A stretch of 64,000 nt of DNA, taken from contig NC_134883.1 in NCBI RefSeq assembly GCF_041734735.1, positions 35,079,266 through 35,143,265 of the forward strand, read 5' to 3'. Positions 14,828 through 25,529 of the stretch are shown here, in pieces. The notes under the pieces are model-generated. The model saw only the letters and a program-made list of their open reading frames with translations, made no database searches and was not told the DNA's origin. Numbering within the stretch: the stretch's first letter is position 1; every line of letters begins with the position of its first letter. The translations under genes and the position numbers were made by a program. The DNA comes from Babylonia areolata (Eukaryota; Mollusca; Gastropoda; Neogastropoda; Buccinidae).

Positions 14828-16205
14828 AATGAACAGACTAAACTTTTTAGATCTAGTTGATAGTCTGCCAACTTTAACACAAGATGTAAGCGATTCTCTT
14901 GAAGGAAAAACAACTGATGAAGAAGCAGGATATGCATTGAAAAACATAGAGCACAGCCACAGTCCAGGGACAGACAGTTGTAATGCAGTTACCACCTTTT
15001 GTTTTTGTGAGCACTTAACAATAGCTTTGTAGATGGTGAACTTTATTCAGTTAAAAAATAAGTAATCTTACTTGTATTCCAAAAGGTTATAAATCAAAAC
15101 ACTTTATTAAGAACTGGAGGCCAATATATTTTCTATGTGTAGTGCATAAAATAGGATCCTCTTGCACTGAAAATCAATAGACTCAAAACTGTTTTACCAA
15201 AACTGAATTGTGGAGACTGGTTTTATGAGGAAAAGACATATTGGTGATAATATTAGACTAATTTATGACTTACTAATTTATGTCTTGATCTGTTACCTTA
15301 ACACAGAAGAACTGCCCAGGCTTTTGTTGTGTCTCAACTTTGAAAAGTCTCTCGACTCACTTGACAGGAATATTATGACGCAAATTTTGCAGTATCATGG
15401 CTTTGGTAATGACATATCAGATATGCAGATTGATAGCAACTTTTTACAAAAAGACTAAATCAACATAAACTGTAAATAGTCAAACAACACAATGGTTTGC
15501 CTGCAAGAAAACCCTATTGCTCCTTTTTTTTCTTTTTTTTTTTTTTAAACTATGTGTTGAATTACTGTCACATGTATATATGATTCATGACGAAAGATAA
15601 ATTCAAGGGATACACATAGACAAGACTGAATATAAAATCACCTGTTGGCTGATAATGCAAGCTAAAAAAAAATGGGGATAACCAATCTTTTGAGAAGATT
15701 ATCAGATAATCAACAGATTTTTGGAGGTTTCTGGACTGTTGAAGAAAAAACAAATGCTATCTAGCAATGGAGAAAAAATAGTTTTTAAACACAGTGTATA
15801 AACCACATTTGAAGACAGACTGGAATTCTTCAAAATTTTAGGAACCTGGTTCACATTGCCTGATTGGATTTAAGGACATGCGTAAAATTAAATTATAACA
15901 AAAAATGTAAGGAAGTAAAATACCTTTTCCAGACTTGGTCAAAAAGAATACTTACACCTCCTGGTAGAACTGCAATTCCAAAATCATTTATACTTTCTAC
16001 TACCTAATCCACCACATGTATTTGTTTCAAATCTCAAAAAACTGAGTTACAGCTTTGTTTGGAATAATAAACATGAGAGAATAAGCAGAAAAAAAAACCC
16101 ACAAAAAACAACAACAACAACAAAATTTGAATGGTAGTCTGGTTGTGACACATATTTAAACAAATATGTTAGCTTTAAAACTGACTTGGTTTTGAAAACT
16201 TCACA
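14828..16205 (+). mobile_element. L1/Tx1-like LINE relic
   Basis: It opens with DSLEGKTTDEEAGYALKNIE and HSPGTDSCNA. It continues with TGFMRKRHIGDNIRLIYDLL and LNFEKSLDSLDRNIMTQIL, where the position of the first catalytic Asp has become Asn (LNFEKS), and resumes near 15960 with YFLLPNPPHVFVSNLKKL and SFVWNNKHERISRK. The order follows the reverse transcriptase and post-RT region of the same family as the relic at 11693. The YADD part is missing or unreadable. It is heavily decayed, and a mariner element begins at its 3' side. Confidence 0.75.
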
Positions 16206-16606
16206 CAACAGAGTACAAAATGAAAAATTGTCTTGCATATATTGGGTGTCCCCAAAAAAGTGAACTGCTTTTTGACAAGTATTTTCTCAGTGATAGAGAA
16301 ACCAAATTCATTGAAAATTTTCACACAGTAACCTTTGGGTATCATCAACAAGTCTGCAAAATATCTAAAAGTTTGAACACAAATTATGTGAGTATTGTCA
16401 AATTCAAAACAGCATGCAAAAAAATCCAGTATCACAGCTGTGCAATGTGACCTTCATCATGTTCATGCCAGCTGCCAGGTGTTGGCATCTGTCAATAAGT
16501 GTCAGTCTAAAAATAGCCTGTCTGGGTGTCAAGTCTATTGATTTTTTAATTGTCCTCTGTATCCAAAATCAGTTCTGTCCAAAGTTTCAGTTTGGAAGGA
16601 TCAACC

Positions 16607-17745
16607 ATGCCTTTAAGTGAAAGTGATAAGGTTACCATTGAACTGTTTCAAGGAGAACGGCTGGGGTGGTAGAAGGATTGTAAAAGAATTTCCAGGCAAG
16701 GGGTGGAGTCATGTCACTGTAAATAGACTTATCGCTAAAATACACACTACAGGGTCAGTAGCACGTAAAATTGGCAGTACCGAGTGGGAGACCCAAGACT
16801 GCATGTTCGGAGGAGAACAAGGACTGTGTTGAGGAACTGATTCAGTCCCAGGAGGAGAACCCAGGGACCCACAAATCTCTTAAAGAAGTTGCAAGCAATT
16901 TACAAGTTAGCAAGTCTTCTGTGCAAAGAATGGCGAAAGAACTGGAGCTGAAGCCCTTCAAGAGGATACGGGTGTCAGGGAGGGACCAAAATGTTAGAGG
17001 GAAAAGAAAAACTCGCTGCCGTAACTTGAATGACCGCTACTTGGCCACTGATGTGAAAAGGATCATTTTCACAGACAAGAAAGACTTTACATTAGAGATT
17101 GCTAAAAATCACCAAAACGATCGCGTTTATGGGAAACGGAAACGAGAAATTCAGCCATCTCGCCTCTATCATGAGACTTCTAGATTTTCAAAAAAGATAA
17201 TAGTTTCAGCTGGAGTATCCTGGAAAGGAAAAGCAAACATTCATTTTATTGACACTGATAGAGCCAAGGTTAATAGTGATAGCTATATTCAGTTATTGAA
17301 TGACAATCTTCTCCTGGATTGTAGGCATCTTTATCCTAGAAACAATTACGTGTTTCAGCAAGATGGGGCTCCTTCACACACAAGTAGGGTAACCCAGGCC
17401 CATCTGGAGGAGGCTACACCAGAATTCATCAAGAAGGGTAAATGGCCTCCACAAAGTCGTGACTGTAGCCGAGTGGATAATGCCATATGCCACTCTCTGA
17501 AGGAGAAAGTTTACTGGGAAGTGAGAGAGAAATTGACCAAGCAGGCGTTAAAGGACAGGATAATTATGTCATGGGAGAAGATATCGGTGGAAGAAATACG
17601 TAAAAATATTTCTGCTTGGAAGAAACAGCTTCGTTTAGTTGTGGAGGAAGATGGAGGTCACATTGAGCATATACTGAAACAAGTGTTTTCCTCTGATATT
17701 GGATTTTTGACTCACTTGTGTAAACAAAGTGAGTCTATGTTTTAA
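16607..17745 (+). CDS. mariner-like transposase, DD37D spacing, frame-broken
   Basis: The Tc1/mariner-type transposase starts MPLSESDKVTIELF. It changes frame near 16670 (RRIVKEFPGKGWSHVTVNRL, a helix-turn-helix). It changes again near 16780 into a long open frame to 17745. Catalytic residues are Asp at 17074-17076 (IIFTDKKDF), Asp at 17362-17364 (FQQDGAPSHTS) and Asp at 17476-17478 (after PPQSRDCSRV). I count 37 residues between the last two, the spacing of the DD37D (maT-like) lineage. The last 12 codons and the stop ([12 protein letters not shown]) come from an inserted MITE and are not original. The frame changes make this copy non-functional. Confidence 0.8.
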
Positions 17746-17758
17746 CCCGGTGTTCGGT

Positions 17759-17809
<51 letters not shown>

Positions 17810-18625
17810 GTGGTAAACTTTAACATTGACATTTTCTCTGCAACTACTTTGTCAGTTGACACCAAATTTGGCATAAAAATAGGAAAAATTCAGTTCTTTC
17901 CAGTCATCTTGTTTAAAACAATATTGCGCTTCTGGGATGGGCACAAAAAAATAAAGAATGAAGCCTAATTATATGCAAACTGCATTTACTGTTATATTTA
18001 TATTTTTTGTATTCTCTAAACTTGGCACTTTGATCTGATATTCTGACCAACAGCTAGAGCAGTCATTATTATCATTTTTGGCTCAAACAGCAACTTCTTT
18101 TGCTAAGCATGGAAGCTTTATTTATTTTGCAAACGTTTTGGTGCAGATAGAAAAAAAGGGAAATTACTATGTAATGCTAGTGGAGTTAATTTGCTTTAAA
18201 CTGATCTTTCTCATCTTAAACATTACATTTTGAAACAAGAGAGGCAAGGCCTTCACGACTCACTTGTGATGCACTTTTTAAAAAAAAATGCAAGCTTTTT
18301 ATGTATTGAGTATAATTTCAAAATGTAATGTTTAAGATGAGAAAGATCAGTCCCCAGCAGAGTAATTTCCCTTGTTTTACTGCCTACACGAAAACGTTTC
18401 CAATAAATAAAACTTCCACGCTTAGCAAAAGAAGTTCCTGTTTGAACAAAAAATGATAATAATGACAGATCTTTTGTTGGGTCGAATATCAGATCAAAGT
18501 GCCAAGTTTAGAGAATACAAAAAATATAAATGTAACAGTAAATGCATTATACTCAATACATAAACAGCTTGGATTTTTTTTAAAGTGTATCACAAGTGAT
18601 TGTTAAAGGCCTTGCCTTTCTTGTT
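17709..18625 (+). mobile_element. Nested MITE with an inverted partial copy of itself
   Basis: The unit begins GACTCACTTGTGTAAACAAA and ends with TGTATCACAAGTGA...TTGCCTTTCTTG. A clean second copy stands at 44030-44585. Its first 27 bases form a hairpin (GACTCACTT and AAGTGAGTC around a 9-base loop). From about 18236 to 18560 a second, 5'-truncated copy is inserted in inverted orientation. Bases 17975-18233 and 18312-18545 therefore form arms of a long palindrome. The related mariner fragment at 21258 shows the empty site, a plain T-run at 21473-21487. A (GT)n tract lies at 17762-17807. Confidence 0.75.
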
Positions 18626-18733
18626 TTTACATGTTGTTTTGAATTTGACAATACTCACATAATTTGCATCCAAATTTTTAGATATTTTGCAGGTTTGTTA
18701 ATGATACCCCAAGGTTACTGTGTGAAAATTTTC

Positions 18734-18950
18734 AATGAATTTGGTTTCTCTATCACTGAGAACATATTTGTCAAAAAGTGGTTATTTTTTTCAGGACACC
18801 CGATACATATGAATTCTTTTCTGAGCCGTCTTCAATGTTAAGGTGAATTTGTTTTCTCCATCACTGAGAAAATAGTTGTCAAAAAGCGGTTCACTTTTTT
18901 GGGGACACCCAATACATATGAATTATTTTCTGAGCTGTCTTCAATGTTAA
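18734..18950 (+). repeat. 108-bp tandem duplication across the transposon edge
   Basis: Two units, starting near 18734 and 18842, each contain part of the mariner right terminus plus about 40 bases of flanking DNA (CATATGAATT...TTCAATGTTAAGG). Because flank is copied along with transposon, the duplication arose after insertion. Confidence 0.75.
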
Positions 18951-19705
18951 GGAGCAGTTGTTTTTTTTTCTCTCTTTTTTTCCCTTTATTTTCCACAAAA
19001 ACACTATTGAAAATATATTTTGGATTGATTGTTTTGATGCTTTTCCACCTTTAGTAAAACTATTAGTCAGCATATAAAATGTGGGGGTGATATGCTTATA
19101 TATATATATTACCTGTTGGATTTATATATAATATAAACTTGCTCAATTTTTCAAGTTTTTGCAAGCAATTTTTATGGATCTTTCGTCTCATATTCTGGCC
19201 TGATTGCTAAGTACAACATAAACATATTAACTTAATAATTAAGCTATCAGAACATCTCATTTTTAGTAGTAGTGTTTTCAACAACATTCTGCTAGAAGCC
19301 AAAATGTATTTATATCTATCAATGCAAGGTACAAAAATCTGTATCGTTCATTAACATCTTTCAGAATTATTCGATCTTAAAATGCAAAATCATCAAAATA
19401 TAATACTTAATATTTGCTGCTGTTGATGCATCTACATTTTTTTTCCAAACTTCCTGGCTGCTCACCAGATTCCACACTCAATTATCCAGGTCATTTGTTC
19501 AACGAATTTATGATGCTATGTTTTGCTACAAGCTGTTATTTATCACAAAAGTTATTCATCATATAATGAAAATGATATTAATGATTACCCCCCCCCCCCC
19601 CAACCCATTTGTTCTATCAAGCTGAAATTTCAGTAATTTTCAGATGTAATTGAGCAATACAAGTGCAAATCAGCAGATGGCATTCTAGCTCTGAACAAGT
19701 TCAAG

Positions 19706-19760
<55 letters not shown>

Positions 19761-20025
19761 GATAAACATAACAATATTAATGGACAGACAGCTGAAATGA
19801 ACTGATATTGTGTAATGTTTTGTTGTGTAAATTAAAATAATAAAAACAATTGGAAAAAAAAAAACTTCTTATAAACTAATGTAAGTTCTGTAAAATGAGA
19901 ACTTGAACAGATAAAACAAAGTATTAAACCATGATTTTGTGAGAACTGTACGACTCAGTGAGTTGGAAATGGGTGGGGGGTGGGGGGAGGTGGGGGGGGG
20001 GGGGGGGTAAATAACTATTCTTTAA
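18951..20025. other. AT-rich DNA with no gene seen
   Basis: Low-complexity AT-rich sequence with a C14 run near 19588-19601, (GT)n at 19709-19760 and a G-rich run at 19975-20007. No coding stretch, splice pair or recognisable transposon was found. Confidence 0.6.
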
Positions 20026-20029
20026 GTTA

Positions 20030-20137
20030 AACGTTTCCAGTCAGTGGTTGTCCACCTCCTGAAATATGCACAAATGTTTGGTGAAATTCCTCTGTTAATC
20101 AGTGGAGATAGACATCACAGAAGGCTCTGAAAGCTCC
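20030..20137 (-). mobile_element. 108-bp dispersed cassette, copy 1
   Basis: It is the reverse complement of 30969-31076, sharing TTGATGGAGCTTTCAGAGCC and GGAGGTGGACAACCACTGAC in that order, with almost no differences. Its class is unknown. The second copy interrupts a CR1-like LINE. Confidence 0.75.
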
Positions 20138-20169
20138 ATCAATTTAATGGCCAAGGCACTCATGGGGTA

Positions 20170-20480
20170 AATCAAAACATCCGATTCCATTAATTGATTA
20201 TATATATATATAAAGTACTCTGTTCAAATTCTCTGATTCTGTGTAAAGAATAATGAGTCAAAATTTATTTAATTTTTTTTTAATCCCACACATACAAACC
20301 CATATAAGTCATATACCAATTAATGGAAAATATACGTCATTTTAATAATTAATTGATAGATAAAATACTCTGTTGTTATTCTCAGAGTCTGTGTAAAGAA
20401 TCATGAGACAAAATTTACAAAAAACAAAAATTCCCACTCATTCAAATCCATACCAACTCTGTCCATAAATTTTGGACATG
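20170..20480. repeat. Diverged direct repeat, about 152-bp period
   Basis: TACTCTGTTCAAATTCTCTG and TCTGTGTAAAGAAT-ATGAG at 20213-20262 recur at 20365-20412. It probably belongs to the 3' part of the minus-strand LINE next to it. Confidence 0.5.
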
Positions 20481-20499
20481 ATTACGTACCTATAAATAA

Positions 20500-21250
20500 T
20501 ATAAGATTTTATCTTTTATACCTTGACAAAAACTATACTTGTTATTTGAGAGCAGTCATCAGCATAGAACATGAACACAATAATTAAACTTAATCTGAAA
20601 CCAGCGCAATTTTCTCTCTTTGATGCCTTTGTTGTATTTTTTAAAATCCTTCCATTCAAGTTCATTTTCTGCACAAATTTCCCATTTTTTACAGGCATTT
20701 GTAATGCTATGCTGGTTTGCCAAAATGTCATAAAGGAAATATTTTGTTTCTTTTGGAGCTTTCACCATAATTCTGTATACTTTACTATAAGTAGCTCCAT
20801 TCTGATTATTGTCTCTAAATGCCTTTTTTTTTCTCTTAGAAAGCTTTAAGTGGAGCTAACAATTTAACAAACCAAACTTTTCCAACATAGGGACTTGGGT
20901 AGTAACTGTGTCTTGGAATGTATGTTCAAAAACCTTCCGTTTTCTTTCACAAGATATTTTATGTAATAATTTTTTTTTTCACACTCATTCTTCAGAATAC
21001 ACAATTTTTTCATCAATCTTGAATTTGTTATTGAAAAATAAGGGCTCCATGAAAAATATCTTCTTCAACATGAATATCTACATTGTCATAAAATTCTAAA
21101 TAACTTCAAAAAATATCTTGCCAAAATGGGTTTAACATACATACATCCTCCAAACTATAAACGCTATTACACTATATTCCTGCAGCATATCAACCTCTGG
21201 ACATTGCTTTGACTTTTTATCCTTTTTTTCTCCTTCAGTAGATTATGCCA
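20500..21250 (-). mobile_element. L1/Tx1-like LINE, C-terminal relic
   Basis: The minus strand reads FFNNKFKIDEKIVYSEEW near 21030, then GRFLNIHSKTQLLPKSL, and later KKWEICAENELEWKDF and KERKLRWFQIKFNYCVHVL. This is the order of the region downstream of the reverse transcriptase in L1/Tx1-like LINEs. It is broken by many stops. Confidence 0.65.
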
Positions 21251-21257
21251 TAATTAT

Positions 21258-21615
21258 GGGACTCTGAAGGAGAATGTTTACTGGGGAGTGAGAGACAAAT
21301 TGACCGAGCAGGCGTTAAAGGACAGGATAATTATGGTATGGGAGGAGATATCGGTGGGAGAAATACGAAACAGCATTTCTGCTTGGAAGAAATGGCTTCG
21401 TTTAGTCGTGGATGAAGATGGAGGCCACATTGCACATAAACTGAAATAATTGAGTTTTCCTCTGATATTGGATTTTTTTTTTTTTACATGCTGTTTTGAA
21501 TTTGACAATACTCACATGACTTGCATCCAAACTTTTAGTTATTTTGCAGACTTGCGGATGATACCCTAAGGTTACTGTATGTAAATTTTCAATGAATTCG
21601 GTTTCTCTATCATCT
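21258..21615 (+). mobile_element. mariner-like element, 3' fragment
   Basis: It closely matches 17490-17706 plus 18625-18760 of the element at 16242, including VYWEVREKLT-type and ISAWKK-LRLVV codons. It runs straight through the point where the other copy carries the MITE. It stops where the RTE-like LINE begins, suggesting that LINE inserted here. Confidence 0.85.
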
Positions 21616-24600
21616 GTGCTGTTTTGCTCTGGCGATTAGGTAGTGAGATGGGCACGCAGGCGGCTCAGGCCATAGGGTCGTTCTTCGTCGACAGGAGCAG
21701 CGATGGAGCTCGGCAGCCGTCTGAGCGTCTGAGCAGCCCTCTTTAGGAATGCACTGCTCACCTCCCTGGCATGAGGAAGGGGCTAGAAAAGGTGCCCTAA
21801 AAATTGCCTGCTCCATATCACCCTGGCCAGCATACCGCGGCTGGCGGGGACCCTACATCAGCGGTCGAAACAAAGAGAAAGAAAAGAAAAAAACAAGGAT
21901 CGTTCCTCTCACCATTGGTGCTTGGAACATAAGGACTCTCCTGGACAGAGATAACGCGGACAGACCCCAAAGGAGAACAGCACTAGTTGCATCCGAACTC
22001 GCCAGATACAACATCGACATCGCAGCCTTGAGTGAGACTCGGCTTGCAGGCGAAGGCGAGCTCTGTGAACGGGGATCTGGTTACACCTTCTTCTGGAGTG
22101 GACGAGGAAGCGAAGAGCGACGTGAGGCTGGCGTTGGTTTTGCAGTAAAAACAGCACTTGTCAGCAAGCTAGCTGGAATCCCAAAGGGAGTCAACGATAG
22201 GCTTATGACCATGAAACTCCCACTGGCATCTGGCCAGAAGCACCTCACCATTGTCAGTGCCTATGCCCCAACCATGACCAACACGGATGAAGTGAAGGCG
22301 AAGTTCTACGAGGACCTTCACTCTGTCATTGCTGCCATCCCTAAAGCAGACAAGCTCATCATTCTTGGGGACTTCAATGCTAGAGTTGGCTCTGACTACA
22401 TCTCCTGGGATGGAGTGATTGGAGAGCACGGTGTGGGCCACTGCAACCCAAATGGATTGCTTTTGCTTCAGACCTGTGCAGAGCACGAACTGCTGATAAC
22501 CAACACAGTTTTCTGCCTCCCTACCCGTAACAGGACGTCATGGATGCACCCTCGCTCAAAGCATTGGCATCTGATCGATTATGTCATCGTCAGGAAAAGG
22601 GATAGGCAAGATGTACGTGTAACAAAGACCATGTGCGGCGCCGAGTGTTGGACAGACCATCGCCTTGTAGTCTCGAAGCTGAATATTCGAATCCAACCCA
22701 AGAGACGCCCCCAAGGCCAGAAGGCTCCAAAACGGCTCAACATCGCTAAGCTGAAAAGCATCACCACCAAACAGTCCTTTGTGGAGCTGCTGGAAGATCG
22801 TCTGGAATCCGCCTCTCTGGACAACCAGAATGTGGAATCTGACTGGAGGACCCTGCGTGAGCTGATCTATAGTACAGCTTCAGAGACCCTGGGACCCATG
22901 ACCAGAAAGCACAAAGACTGGTTTGATGAAAACTGTGATGAAATCAAGCAGCTTCTGGATGAGAAACGCCGTCTGCATCAAGCCCACCTGAGCAACCCAA
23001 AGTCCACATCAAAAAAGGATGCATACAATGACATCCGCAGGACTGTTCAGCAAAAGTTACGCCAGATGCAGGATAAGTGGCTGAGTGACAAAGCTGATGA
23101 GATCCAGGGATATGCTGACAGGCACGATATGAAGAGGTTCTATGATGCCTTAAAAGAAGTCTACTGCCCCACATCCTCAGGATCATCCCCCCTCCTCAGT
23201 GCAGATGGGAATACCTTGATCACCGAGAAGGAAAACATTCTCGAACGATGGGCTGAGCACTTCAACAGTGTCTTAAATCGCCCTTCCTCCATAAATGATG
23301 AAGCCATAGACCGTCTCCCACAAGTCCCCACCAACGAAGCACTGGACGATCCGCCAACACTTCTTGAGACCCAGAAAGCAATCCGTCTGCTATCCAGTGG
23401 CAAAGCACCTGGCTCAGACTCCATACCAGCAGAGGTCTACAAGGATGGAGGCACTGTGCTGACTGAGAAGCTTCATCAGCTGTACTCACTCATGTGGAAA
23501 GAAGAGACGATCCCCCAGGATTTCAAAGATGCATCTATCATTCACTTGTACAAGCGAAAGGGGAACCGGCAAGCCTGTGATAACCATCGGGGCATTTCCT
23601 TGCTCTCCATCGCAGGCAAGATACTTGCCAGGATCCTACTTAACCGCCTCACAGCACACCTTGACCAAGGTCATTTGCCTGAGAGCCAATGTGGATTCCG
23701 GAAAGAGCGCGGAACCACTGACATGGTGTTTGCTGCAAGGCAGCTGCAAGAGAAATGTCAGGAGCAAAATGCTGATCTGTTCTCCACCTATATCGACCTC
23801 ACTAAGGCCTTCGACACCGTGAGTAGAGAGGGACTGTGGAAGATCATGGCCAAGTACGGATGCCCTCGGAAATTTATTTCCTTGGTCAGCCAATTCCATG
23901 AAGGCATGCAGGCTCGAGTCCAGGACAATGGTGAAACATCTGCTCCTTTTGCTGTCACAAATGGTGTCAAGCAAGGCTGCGTCCTGGCTCCAACGCTGTT
24001 CAGCCTCATGTTCTCTGCAATGCTTACTGATGCCTTCAGAGATGGCGATGTTGGAATCGGCCTAAAGTACCGAACAGATGGCAAGCTGTTTAACCTCAGA
24101 AGGCTTCAAGCAAAAACGAAGGTCATGACAGACATCATCAGAGACTTTTTGTTTGCTGATGATTGTGCCCTCAACGCTGGATCTGAAGCTGACATGCAAC
24201 TCAGCGTCGACAAGTTTGCCACTGCCAGCAGGAACTTCGGCCTTACCATCAGCACGAGGAAAACTGAAGTTCTCCATCAGCCAGCCCCAGGGAAACCCTA
24301 CGTTGAGCCCAACATCACAGTCAACGGTCAGAGACTCAGTGCGGTGGAGCGGTTCACATACCTTGGCAGCACACTGTCACGAAATGTGACAATCGACGAT
24401 GAAGTGAACGTCAGGATTGCAAGAGCAAGCGCAGCTTTTGGTAGACTCAATGCAAATGTCTGGAACAGAAGAGGCATTAGTCTTGAGACCAAGCTAAAGG
24501 TCTACAGAGCAGTAGTTCTCCCCACACTACTGTACGCCTGCGAAACTTGGACAGTGTACCAACGACATGCCAAGAAGCTGAACCACTTCCACACAACATG

Positions 24601-25216
24601 CCTCAGGAAGCTACTGAACATCAAGTGGCAAGACAAGACCCCTGACACAGAGGTGCTCGCAAAAGCCACCCTTCCCAGCATCTTCACCATCCTGATGCAG
24701 TCCCAGCTTCGCTGGGCTGGACACGTGGCGCGCATGCCAGACCATCGGCTGCCCAAAAGGCTCTTCTATGGCGAGCTGCAACAAGGGAAGAGATCACACG
24801 GAGGTCAGAAGAAGCGCTTCAGAGATACTCTGAAAGTCTCTCTGAAAGCGTTTGATATCAACCCTGACTCCTGGGAGGAATCTGCAGTGGACCGTGACAA
24901 ATGGCGCGCTGCTGTGCACAAAGGCGCCAGGTTGTGCGAGGCCAACAGGACTGCTGCAGCTGTTCAGGAGAGGCAGGCCAGAAAGTCACGGGCAAACAAG
25001 CTCCCTGACAATGATATGCCTGTCTTTGTCTGCCCCAACTGTCAGCGGACATTTCGTGCGCAGATTGGACTATTCAGCCATCTGCGCACTCACAGATAGA
25101 TTCATGAGCATCCTTCCCCCCACCCCACCACCACCCTCCCCCCATCCCCCATCCCCCATCTCGATGACAACGATGGTCATCATCGATCTCGATGGACACA
25201 CCACCACCACCACCTG
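21616..25216 (+). mobile_element. RTE-like LINE, apparently full coding length
   Basis: The 5' leader (21616-21748) is GC-rich and starts abruptly inside a mariner terminus. It is followed by a single long open frame, a short 3' region with GATGACAACGATGGTCATC, and a tail of ACC repeats ending near 25216. A second, inverted, 5'-truncated copy at 29726-30716 shares the 3' end up to CATCGATCTCGATGGACAC, which fixes the element's end. It looks young because its coding frame is uninterrupted. Confidence 0.85.
21749..25099 (+). CDS. RTE-like LINE polyprotein: endonuclease, reverse transcriptase, C2H2 finger
   Basis: An open frame of 1116 residues. Residues about 50-330 are an apurinic-type endonuclease: WNIRTLLDRD, ALSETRL (catalytic Glu), SAYAPT, LGDFNARVG and WTDHRLV. 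Residues about 500-850 are a reverse transcriptase: STYIDLTKAFDTVSREGLW, GVKQGCVLAPTLFSLMFS and FLFADDCAL, with all catalytic Asp residues present. The post-RT region contains RWAGHVARMPDHRLPKRLF. The protein ends in VCPNCQRTF...FSHLRTHR, a C-x2-C-x12-H-x3-H zinc finger (25026-25096). Domain order and motifs point to the RTE clade, whose classical members lack such a finger as far as I know. The start ATG is inferred; the first conserved motif lies about 50 codons in. Confidence 0.9.
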   Translation: MHCSPPWHEEGARKGALKIACSISPWPAYRGWRGPYISGRNKEKEKKKTRIVPLTIGAWNIRTLLDRDNADRPQRRTALVASELARYNIDIAALSETRLAGEGELCERGSGYTFFWSGRGSEERREAGVGFAVKTALVSKLAGIPKGVNDRLMTMKLPLASGQKHLTIVSAYAPTMTNTDEVKAKFYEDLHSVIAAIPKADKLIILGDFNARVGSDYISWDGVIGEHGVGHCNPNGLLLLQTCAEHELLITNTVFCLPTRNRTSWMHPRSKHWHLIDYVIVRKRDRQDVRVTKTMCGAECWTDHRLVVSKLNIRIQPKRRPQGQKAPKRLNIAKLKSITTKQSFVELLEDRLESASLDNQNVESDWRTLRELIYSTASETLGPMTRKHKDWFDENCDEIKQLLDEKRRLHQAHLSNPKSTSKKDAYNDIRRTVQQKLRQMQDKWLSDKADEIQGYADRHDMKRFYDALKEVYCPTSSGSSPLLSADGNTLITEKENILERWAEHFNSVLNRPSSINDEAIDRLPQVPTNEALDDPPTLLETQKAIRLLSSGKAPGSDSIPAEVYKDGGTVLTEKLHQLYSLMWKEETIPQDFKDASIIHLYKRKGNRQACDNHRGISLLSIAGKILARILLNRLTAHLDQGHLPESQCGFRKERGTTDMVFAARQLQEKCQEQNADLFSTYIDLTKAFDTVSREGLWKIMAKYGCPRKFISLVSQFHEGMQARVQDNGETSAPFAVTNGVKQGCVLAPTLFSLMFSAMLTDAFRDGDVGIGLKYRTDGKLFNLRRLQAKTKVMTDIIRDFLFADDCALNAGSEADMQLSVDKFATASRNFGLTISTRKTEVLHQPAPGKPYVEPNITVNGQRLSAVERFTYLGSTLSRNVTIDDEVNVRIARASAAFGRLNANVWNRRGISLETKLKVYRAVVLPTLLYACETWTVYQRHAKKLNHFHTTCLRKLLNIKWQDKTPDTEVLAKATLPSIFTILMQSQLRWAGHVARMPDHRLPKRLFYGELQQGKRSHGGQKKRFRDTLKVSLKAFDINPDSWEESAVDRDKWRAAVHKGARLCEANRTAAAVQERQARKSRANKLPDNDMPVFVCPNCQRTFRAQIGLFSHLRTHR

Positions 25217-25290
25217 CCCATTCTGCAGTATTATTTGTCTATATGGTCTTCATATATATTTTTTGTTTCTTTGGCTTTTAAGTGTTTTCC

Positions 25291-25292
<2 letters not shown>

Positions 25293-25341
<49 letters not shown>
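25293..25341. repeat. (GT)n microsatellite
   Basis: About 24 GT units with one T interruption, just 3' of the RTE-like LINE. Confidence 0.9.
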
Positions 25342-25529
25342 TTGTTGGTTGTTTTTTTTAATAAATACTTTTTCACGATTTTTTGTAATCTGGGGATGAT
25401 AAATTAAGCGGAGGGGTTGGCGTCCTCTGCATGGCCTAGTCTTATTTGCCATAAGGAGCGAAATGGTTGGGATACTGTGTCATGATCTTTGTTGATTAGT
25501 CAAGCTCGCTTCCTGTTATACGAAATTTT

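Larger units (their letters stand above)
16242..18912 (+). mobile_element. mariner-like DNA transposon with long terminal inverted repeats
   Basis: TA dinucleotides flank the element at 16240-16241 and 18913-18914. Both ends start TTGGGTGTCCCCAAAAAAGT when read inward. The inverted similarity continues for about 190 bases (16242-16435 against 18620-18806 and the outer copy). A transposase frame fills the first half. The second half holds a nested MITE with an inverted partial copy. The right terminus is doubled by a 108-bp tandem duplication. A related 3' fragment without the nested MITE lies at 21258-21615. Confidence 0.85.

Noticed and set aside
22169-24756. Minus-strand frames of 80-112 codons opposite the RTE-like LINE
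   Set aside because: They are shadows of the long plus-strand coding frame.
21749-25099. A host zinc-finger gene because of the terminal C2H2 motif
   Set aside because: Endonuclease and reverse transcriptase motifs precede it in the same frame, and a truncated copy at 29726-30716 shows it is part of a transposon.
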